From RGIG1681 sp045648025 (GTDB lineage Bacteria; Bacillota; Clostridia; Christensenellales; UBA1242), in the NCBI GenBank assembly GCA_045648025.1, contig JAZRNH010000015.1, positions 5,237 through 69,236 of the forward strand: a stretch of 64,000 nt of DNA, in the 5' to 3' direction. Under the pieces are notes generated by a model. The model saw nothing but the letters and a program-made list of their open reading frames with translations. It did not search any database and had not been told where the DNA came from. Made by a program: the position numbers and the translations under genes. Within the stretch, counting starts at the first letter, position 1. The number at the start of each line of letters is the position of its first letter. This document shows positions 59,758 through 64,000 of the stretch, one piece after another.

Positions 59758-59973
59758 ATGAAACATAATTACATATCTCCAAGCTTAGTTGCTGGAGAAA
59801 AATTAAGAAATCTACTCAAAACTCGAGGATGGACTTACGAATCATTTGCTTTTGATTTTGGAGTTGATGCGAGACAGGTTGGCAGGTGGATAAATAATGG
59901 AATTTCTAAAATTGACATTATTTATCAAATTGCTGAACATTTTGAAGTAGATGCAAAAAGCCTTCTTTTGTAA
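59758..59973 (+). CDS. XRE-family DNA-binding protein
   Basis: 71 residues, a single helix-turn-helix domain: GEKLRNLLKTRGWTYESFAFDFGVDARQVGRWINNG. No effector domain, like Cro-type regulators. It may repress its own promoter or the divergent Asn-rich gene through the AGGACA/TGTCCT repeat. GGAGGAT precedes the ATG. Its stop lies inside a terminator shared with the convergent DUF4238 gene. Confidence 0.82.
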   Translation: MKHNYISPSLVAGEKLRNLLKTRGWTYESFAFDFGVDARQVGRWINNGISKIDIIYQIAEHFEVDAKSLLL

Positions 59974-59984
59974 GAAGGCTTTAT
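59955..59984. terminator. Bidirectional terminator of the XRE-like and DUF4238 genes
   Basis: AAAGCCTTCTT/AAGAAGGCTTT stem (59957-59967 with 59972-59982). Confidence 0.85.
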
Positions 59985-61147
59985 TTATTATATCTATCAT
60001 TGATGATTTGATAAAGTTTATCATAATCAACTCTAGGTGTATACGGATAACTATTTAATTTTTTATATTTAAGAATACTTTTTACAGCATTGTTTAATGA
60101 AGAAAACCCAAGATGAGTATCGATTCTATCCATAAACAAAGCATTGCAATACTGTACTTCTTGTGATGTTAATTCTTTTATTTCATAAATATATTCATCT
60201 TCTTCATCATAAGTGTGTGTTAATCCGGTTTGCTCTTTTTTATAGTTAACATCATTAGGTAAAAATAGTTTATCATTATCTAAGTATGACAACTCCGATA
60301 GTGATGGTAGATTTTTATATTGATTTGTATAGTAAAGTTTGAAATACGGTGATATTAGAACAATCATTCTTTGTGCACTAATAGGAAACATCTGAAAATT
60401 TTCATGAAATTGAGAACACATATAAAAACTATTCATTAATAATGTTTTTTCTTCTTGATTTAAAGATTTTTCAATACACTGTATAATTGATTTTGTCTTT
60501 TTCGTGTTATGAACTGTTATCCCGTTCCACCCTTTTTCATTTTCTGATGTCATTCCTATATCTGTTATTACAAAATCATCTTTATCTGTTTTCGAATCCC
60601 AAAAAGCAATATATCCTGCATTAATAATTAACGACCATCTATATGCCACAAATGTTCTTAATGGATGTTTTGCAATACTTTCCGGTCTGCCATCGCTCTC
60701 CAATATTACATTTAATGTTCTCATCCAATACTCTTCATCACTTTCATTTTCAATCATTACTTCTTCGAATATTTTGAACATAGGAGACAATTTAAATATT
60801 AAAGAATATTCTCTTTCTTTTTTTAAAAACTCTATGCTTGACTTACTTCTAAAGATTGAAAGCAATAAAAATTTTTTTATTAATTTTAATTGTTTTCTGT
60901 TTAAAATAACTTTCTCTTGTTGTTTCAAAATAAAATTAGATAAAAAATCACCAAAGCCTGATTCTATTTTTTCATTAAATTTTTGTTCTACTTCATCAGT
61001 GTAAATATCTTTTTCAAAAAAGTGATTTCTGCAATTAACATTTTCCAACAGTTCACCTGTCTTTATATTATATATACAAATCCTTCCATTATTTGAATTT
61101 GAAAACTTTTTCAAAATCAGTTGTGGAACATAATGATTTTTTGCCAT
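59981..61147 (-). CDS. DUF4238-family protein
   Basis: 388 residues. AKNHYVPQLILKKFSNSNNG at the start, RNHFFEKDIYTDEVEQKF and ISAQRMIVLISPYFKLYY are the conserved blocks I associate with DUF4238. Members are usually solitary and lie in variable genome regions; function not established. The ATG at 61147 has GAGGTG upstream; one at 61159 is rejected. It converges on the XRE-like gene inside the second tRNA-Glu segment. Cytosolic. Confidence 0.75.
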   Translation of the reverse strand: MAKNHYVPQLILKKFSNSNNGRICIYNIKTGELLENVNCRNHFFEKDIYTDEVEQKFNEKIESGFGDFLSNFILKQQEKVILNRKQLKLIKKFLLLSIFRSKSSIEFLKKEREYSLIFKLSPMFKIFEEVMIENESDEEYWMRTLNVILESDGRPESIAKHPLRTFVAYRWSLIINAGYIAFWDSKTDKDDFVITDIGMTSENEKGWNGITVHNTKKTKSIIQCIEKSLNQEEKTLLMNSFYMCSQFHENFQMFPISAQRMIVLISPYFKLYYTNQYKNLPSLSELSYLDNDKLFLPNDVNYKKEQTGLTHTYDEEDEYIYEIKELTSQEVQYCNALFMDRIDTHLGFSSLNNAVKSILKYKKLNSYPYTPRVDYDKLYQIINDRYNK

Positions 61148-61240
61148 ATAACACCTCAATTAAATTATAGCAAACATGCCAAATTAATTAAAGTGTAAAT
61201 ATTGAATTTATTAAAGTTTGTCTCGAAACTTGTTTATACT

Positions 61241-61281
61241 GGGTCACCAATCAAACCAAGTCAAACGACTTGGTTTTTTTT
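61241..61281 (+). repeat. Repeat copy 3: tRNA-Glu 3' end plus terminator (putative attR)
   Basis: GGGTCACCAATCAAACC... matches copy 1 with three more tRNA bases (GGG) than copy 2, and has the AAAC loop of copy 2. The T-run is longer and the following TTG is lost. It closes the 1.87-kb second segment. Confidence 0.85.
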
Positions 61282-61302
61282 GTGTTGAAAAAATAAATAT
61301 AT

Positions 61303-61331
61303 TTGACATTATAAATATTGTAAAATATAAT
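61303..61331 (+). promoter_or_regulatory. Promoter of the 61355 gene
   Basis: TTGACA (61303-61308), 17 nt, TATAAT (61326-61331), perfect consensus. Confidence 0.85.
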
Positions 61332-61354
61332 AAAAATATAATTGGAGGTGAATT

Positions 61355-62029
61355 ATGAACTTAATTGGATTTTCTCTTGCCGTTAAAGGCTTAAACGGTA
61401 TGTCAAGATCATCAGGAAGAGGCGGTTATTATTCAGGTGGTCCAAAAGGTCCTACTGATAGTAGTTATTTTTTGGCTGACTGCAAAGACATTATAACAGA
61501 ATGTTCAAAAATGCCTTCAATGTCTGGAACAATGATTCCTTTTAGCACTGAGCATAAAGGGGTTAATCCTTCTACTGGTCGCAAACAAAAAACAAAAGAA
61601 GAACACAACATTTTTATTGCAGAAGTTAATCCTGATTGTTCTAGATTTGAACATATGCCTTTTGATGTAAGCAATTATTCAGTTATTGGAATGATCGATA
61701 ATGATAGAATTTTTGGATTAAATTCAAAAACTGGCAGACTTGATGTTATTGAAGTTGAAGCATCTTATTCATATGGCCCACACGGAGATTTTGATTTTGA
61801 CTATAATATTATAAAACAACCATTAGATAAATGGGAAAGAATTTTTATTAGAACAGAAAGTGTTAAATCTGCAGAAGATATAAAAAAAGGATCTTATAGC
61901 ATGAGTAATCGTGTAGAAGATGAAAAGAAAGCGGGTGCTATTGTTGCACTAGTTTATTATATTCGTCAAAAGAAAGCAGAATTAGCAAAAGCAGAAAGCG
62001 AAGCTCAATCACAAGGCTTGGGAGAATAA
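61355..62029 (+). CDS. Unknown protein with Gly-rich start
   Basis: 224 residues. The N-terminus has SRSSGRGGYYSGGPKGP; the middle has beta-like stretches (HNIFIAEVNPDCS, NYSVIGMIDNDRIFGLN) and the C-terminus a charged helix (YYIRQKKAELAKAESEAQSQ). No membrane segment, no named domain. GGAGGTG and a perfect promoter suggest good expression. It lies just beyond repeat copy 3 and may be chromosomal or part of a third, unclosed insertion. Confidence 0.55.
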   Translation: MNLIGFSLAVKGLNGMSRSSGRGGYYSGGPKGPTDSSYFLADCKDIITECSKMPSMSGTMIPFSTEHKGVNPSTGRKQKTKEEHNIFIAEVNPDCSRFEHMPFDVSNYSVIGMIDNDRIFGLNSKTGRLDVIEVEASYSYGPHGDFDFDYNIIKQPLDKWERIFIRTESVKSAEDIKKGSYSMSNRVEDEKKAGAIVALVYYIRQKKAELAKAESEAQSQGLGE

Positions 62030-62036
62030 CAAACAC

Positions 62037-62068
62037 AAAAGAGAACCAAAACAAGTTCTCTTTTTTTG
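62037..62068 (+). terminator. Terminator of the 61355 gene
   Basis: AAAAGAGAAC/GTTCTCTTTT stem and T-run. Confidence 0.85.
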
Positions 62069-62136
62069 TTGTTTAAATAATCAAAAAACAAGCTTCTTTT
62101 GTTACATATTTTTAACGGCTAAAATTTATGTGTGTA

Positions 62137-62166
62137 TTGACATATTATATTCTTTAATGATAAAAT
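62137..62166 (+). promoter_or_regulatory. Promoter of the 62300 gene; leader holds a terminator-like hairpin
   Basis: TTGACA (62137-62142), 18 nt, TAAAAT (62161-62166). The leader of about 125 nt contains TGGTT/AACCA followed by CTTTTTTT (62226-62251), which may attenuate. No ORF with a ribosome site is in the leader. Confidence 0.5.
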
Positions 62167-62299
62167 TACGGAGCAAAAAAGAATTAAATATCAGGCGAAA
62201 AAACTCGTCAGTTCTAATAAAAAATTGGTTAATTTTAAAACCACTTTTTTTGTTTAAAATATCAACAAAACAAATAAAGAAAAAAATAAAGGTTTAAAT

Positions 62300-63001
62300 A
62301 TGAAAAAAATAAACAATTTAATTTATACATTAGAAATAAATTATATAAACAACTCTGGATTAAATTATTCAATCTCTATTGCTTTTCACGATAATGGTTT
62401 AAAAATTAAAAAAATTAATGTTGGAAAATTTTGCATCACTGAAGAAACAATTAACGGAAGAGTTCTTAGCGGAAGATTAGATAGTTTAGATGGTTATTGC
62501 GGATATAGATACGATTATCAAAATGGAGAAAATTTAATTAATATCAACCCTACCGTATCTATAAATGATGCTGTTTCTTTAATAAATAAAAGTAAAATGG
62601 ATTCGGCTATCTTTGTATCAGAATTGATTCTTAGTTCTATTTTAAGAAACGATTATAGAGTTGTAACGGTTAGCAATGGAAACTTAAATATAACAAAAAC
62701 TGTTTCTGCTGAAAATGAAAATTCAGAATATTGTTGTTTGCAAGAAATTATCAGTTTGTTAAAACTTGATGGCGAAGCAATGTTTGTTGAACAAAACAAG
62801 AAAAGAATTTATGAAGTTAATGATAGTTGTGTGGTTGAAGAAAACCAAACCATTGCTGATAGTGATATAAAATCACAATTGAGTGAATTGTCAGATATCA
62901 TTGATTTAAATCCACAAAACTATAAAGATTTAATTGAATTCAAAAATCAAGTTCAAAAAAAGATTGATAGCGATTCAGTTAATCAAGAAAAAATATTATA
63001 A
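62300..63001 (+). CDS. Unknown soluble protein
   Basis: 233 residues. An N-terminal beta-rich part (LIYTLEINYINNSGLNYSIS), then a helical C-terminus (SQLSELSDIIDLNPQNYKDL, LIEFKNQVQKKIDS). No family recognised. The ribosome site is weak (AAAGG). It follows a long leader with a possible attenuator. Neighbour of the tRNA-Glu segments. Confidence 0.5.
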   Translation: MKKINNLIYTLEINYINNSGLNYSISIAFHDNGLKIKKINVGKFCITEETINGRVLSGRLDSLDGYCGYRYDYQNGENLININPTVSINDAVSLINKSKMDSAIFVSELILSSILRNDYRVVTVSNGNLNITKTVSAENENSEYCCLQEIISLLKLDGEAMFVEQNKKRIYEVNDSCVVEENQTIADSDIKSQLSELSDIIDLNPQNYKDLIEFKNQVQKKIDSDSVNQEKIL

Positions 63002-63025
63002 ATATTAAAAAAATAAAACAAATCA

Positions 63026-63054
63026 AAGCTCAACCTTCGGGTTGAGTTTTTTTG
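63026..63054 (+). terminator. Terminator of the 62300 gene
   Basis: CTCAACC-TTCG-GGTTGAG stem (63029-63046) with a UUCG tetraloop and T-run. Confidence 0.9.
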
Positions 63055-63065
63055 TTGATTATATT

Positions 63066-63094
63066 TTCACAAACTGCGGGTGTTGTGATATAAT
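63066..63094 (+). promoter_or_regulatory. Promoter of the nitroreductase gene
   Basis: TTCACA (63066-63071), 17 nt, TATAAT (63089-63094). Confidence 0.7.
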
Positions 63095-63113
63095 AAAATT
63101 AGGAGAACAAATT

Positions 63114-63635
63114 ATGAATGAAACAATGAAAACAATTTTAAACAGAAGAAGCACAAGAAGTTTTTCTGACAAACCGATTTCCGAAGAAATTTTGAAAGAC
63201 TTAGTCACCGCTGCAATGCATGCACCAAGCGGAATGTGTCAAAAAACTTGGAAGTTTACTGTGGTTTCAAACAAACAAATTATTGAAAAACTATCTGCTG
63301 TTATTGAAAAAGTTCTTAACAGACCAGGATATAATATGTATAACCCTGTGGCAATTATTATTCCTTCAAACTTAAAAACCAGCAAATATGGAAGAGAAGA
63401 CAATGCCTGTGCTTTGCAAAATATATTCTTGGCAGCAGAGTCTTATGGTGTGGGTTCTGTGTGGATAAACCAACTCACAAACATTTGTGATGAACCAGAG
63501 GTTCGCAAACTTTTAAGTGAACTTGAAATTCCAGACGACCATGTGGTTTATGGACTTGCCGCTCTTGGATTTGCAGACCCAAACTCACCAAAACCAACCT
63601 ACAAAGAAATTGGTGAAGTTAAGTTTATTAAATAA
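63114..63635 (+). CDS. Nitroreductase-family FMN oxidoreductase
   Basis: 173 residues. MKTILNRRSTRSFSDKPIS is the RRSxRxF FMN-binding start; HAPSGMCQKTWKF and LAAESYGVGSVWINQL are the other conserved blocks. It reduces nitro compounds or quinones with NAD(P)H, probably as a homodimer. The ATG at 63114 has AGGAGA upstream; a longer reading from 63042 overlaps the promoter and is rejected. Substrate unknown. Confidence 0.88.
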   Translation: MNETMKTILNRRSTRSFSDKPISEEILKDLVTAAMHAPSGMCQKTWKFTVVSNKQIIEKLSAVIEKVLNRPGYNMYNPVAIIIPSNLKTSKYGREDNACALQNIFLAAESYGVGSVWINQLTNICDEPEVRKLLSELEIPDDHVVYGLAALGFADPNSPKPTYKEIGEVKFIK

Positions 63636-63644
63636 TCAACTAAT

Positions 63645-63677
63645 AAAAAGAACCGGTTTTTGCGGTTCTTTTTTTAT
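63645..63677 (+). terminator. Terminator of the nitroreductase gene
   Basis: AAAAAGAACCG/CGGTTCTTTTT stem and T-run. Confidence 0.85.
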
Positions 63678-63737
63678 TAATCTTTTGGAGTTTGCTTTTA
63701 TATTGTGCTATAATGTGCAGGTAAAGGAGATTTTTTT

Positions 63738-64000
63738 ATGAGATATGCAAGTAAAGTTTCATTTTTTTCTATCATTTTAATTTCATTAACATTAATCGCG
63801 ATGTCATATTTTGATATAATTAATGACACATTTGTAAGTTTAATAACCATCATCACAGCGGTTGTTGGTGCATTCGGAATCTGGCTTGAACTTAACAAAG
63901 AACAAGAAATCAATCAAGCAAGTTTTATTTTGAGCATCAATAGTGACTTTTATGCTCTTGGCGGAAAAGGAACAATGTATGCCGCTGACCTTGAAAAATT
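63738..64000 (+). CDS. Membrane protein, truncated by the right window edge
   Basis: The first 87 residues are visible: MRYASKVSFFSIILISLTLI, a second hydrophobic segment (FVSLITIITAVVGAFGIWLEL) and a soluble start (NKEQEINQASFILSINSDFY). The 'helix-helix-LELNKEQEINQASFIL' pattern is seen in small two-helix-anchored proteins of unknown function. AAAGGAGA precedes the ATG. Confidence 0.6.
   Translation, partial: MRYASKVSFFSIILISLTLIAMSYFDIINDTFVSLITIITAVVGAFGIWLELNKEQEINQASFILSINSDFYALGGKGTMYAADLEK

Noticed and set aside
58669..61281. Prophage or integrative element with integrase
   Set aside because: No phage, recombinase or transposase gene is visible between or near the repeats; only cargo genes are present.
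62185..62225. Hammerhead-like motif (CTGACGA on the minus strand)
   Set aside because: The conserved GAAA and second stem are missing, so a self-cleaving fold is not supported.
62157..62297. 46-aa basic ORF before the 62300 gene
   Set aside because: No ribosome site and simple AT-derived Lys/Ile composition; it spans the leader hairpin and looks fortuitous.

Overview
The window is AT-rich bacterial chromosome from a low-GC Gram-positive lineage (Bacillota). I infer an uncultured Clostridia-like gut organism. The evidence is a Mini-III/RlmB/SigH gene block, a CwlD-type amidase, an LTA-synthase-like enzyme, strong AGGAGG ribosome sites, TTGACA-17-TATAAT promoters and many hairpin+T-run terminators. 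TGA ends one of the restriction genes, so the standard bacterial code applies. No rRNA operon, CRISPR array, transposase or integrase is visible.

Layout. 1-12.2 kb: a CofE-like ligase (cut by the left edge), a giant HEFGH metallopeptidase-like protein with an RpiB/LacAB isomerase, a GT2 glycosyltransferase, a DUF362 protein, a GNAT enzyme, a membrane protein with an LTA-synthase-like phosphotransferase, and two unknowns. 12.2-20.9 kb: tRNA-Thr with an unusual leader, a Ca/Mn-type P-ATPase behind a yybP-ykoY-like (Mn2+) riboswitch and terminator, a zeta toxin with a short antitoxin, tex, degV and a 47-aa protein. 21-33 kb: Pgi + ROK sugar kinase, a LysR regulator, an anchored unknown, a double-domain ThyX coupled to FolD, an ABC-F ATPase and an M49-like peptidase. 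33-38.4 kb: mrnC-rlmB-sigH-dnaX and ybaB-recR, with dnaX split by a frameshift, then a CwlD-type amidase. 38.4-53.9 kb: a transglutaminase-like protein, HD + GluRS, a surface S1 protease with a collagen-like stretch, a Zn-ribbon membrane protein, a Wzy-like polymerase divergent from a sugar transferase, a coiled-coil membrane protein, a NUDIX enzyme, and a 606-aa unknown with a second transglutaminase-like protein. 54-56.5 kb: a type II restriction-modification operon (C5 methylase plus two nuclease-like genes). 56.5-58.3 kb: a ComEC-type MBL hydrolase pair. 58.5-61.3 kb: tRNA-Met and tRNA-Glu followed by two small cargo segments, each bounded by a copy of the tRNA-Glu 3' end plus its terminator. 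61.3-64 kb: two unknowns, a nitroreductase and a truncated membrane protein.

Functional themes. ThyX and FolD share the folate cycle through an overlapping stop/start. The RNA-processing and replication/recombination genes are clustered. Envelope polymer genes recur (GT2, LtaS-like, Wzy, sugar transferase, amidase). Accessory or defence material (zeta toxin, restriction-modification, tRNA-Glu islets) sits between housekeeping blocks. Three plus-strand genes have a -10 box 6-7 nt before the ATG, suggesting leaderless mRNAs.

The most unusual structure is the tandem tRNA-Glu 3'-end/terminator repeat system at 58.67-61.28 kb. It holds a NUDIX gene in one segment and an Asn-rich 50-aa protein, an XRE-like regulator and a DUF4238 protein in the other, with no recombinase in sight. 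All family calls come from reading the sequence; no database search was run.
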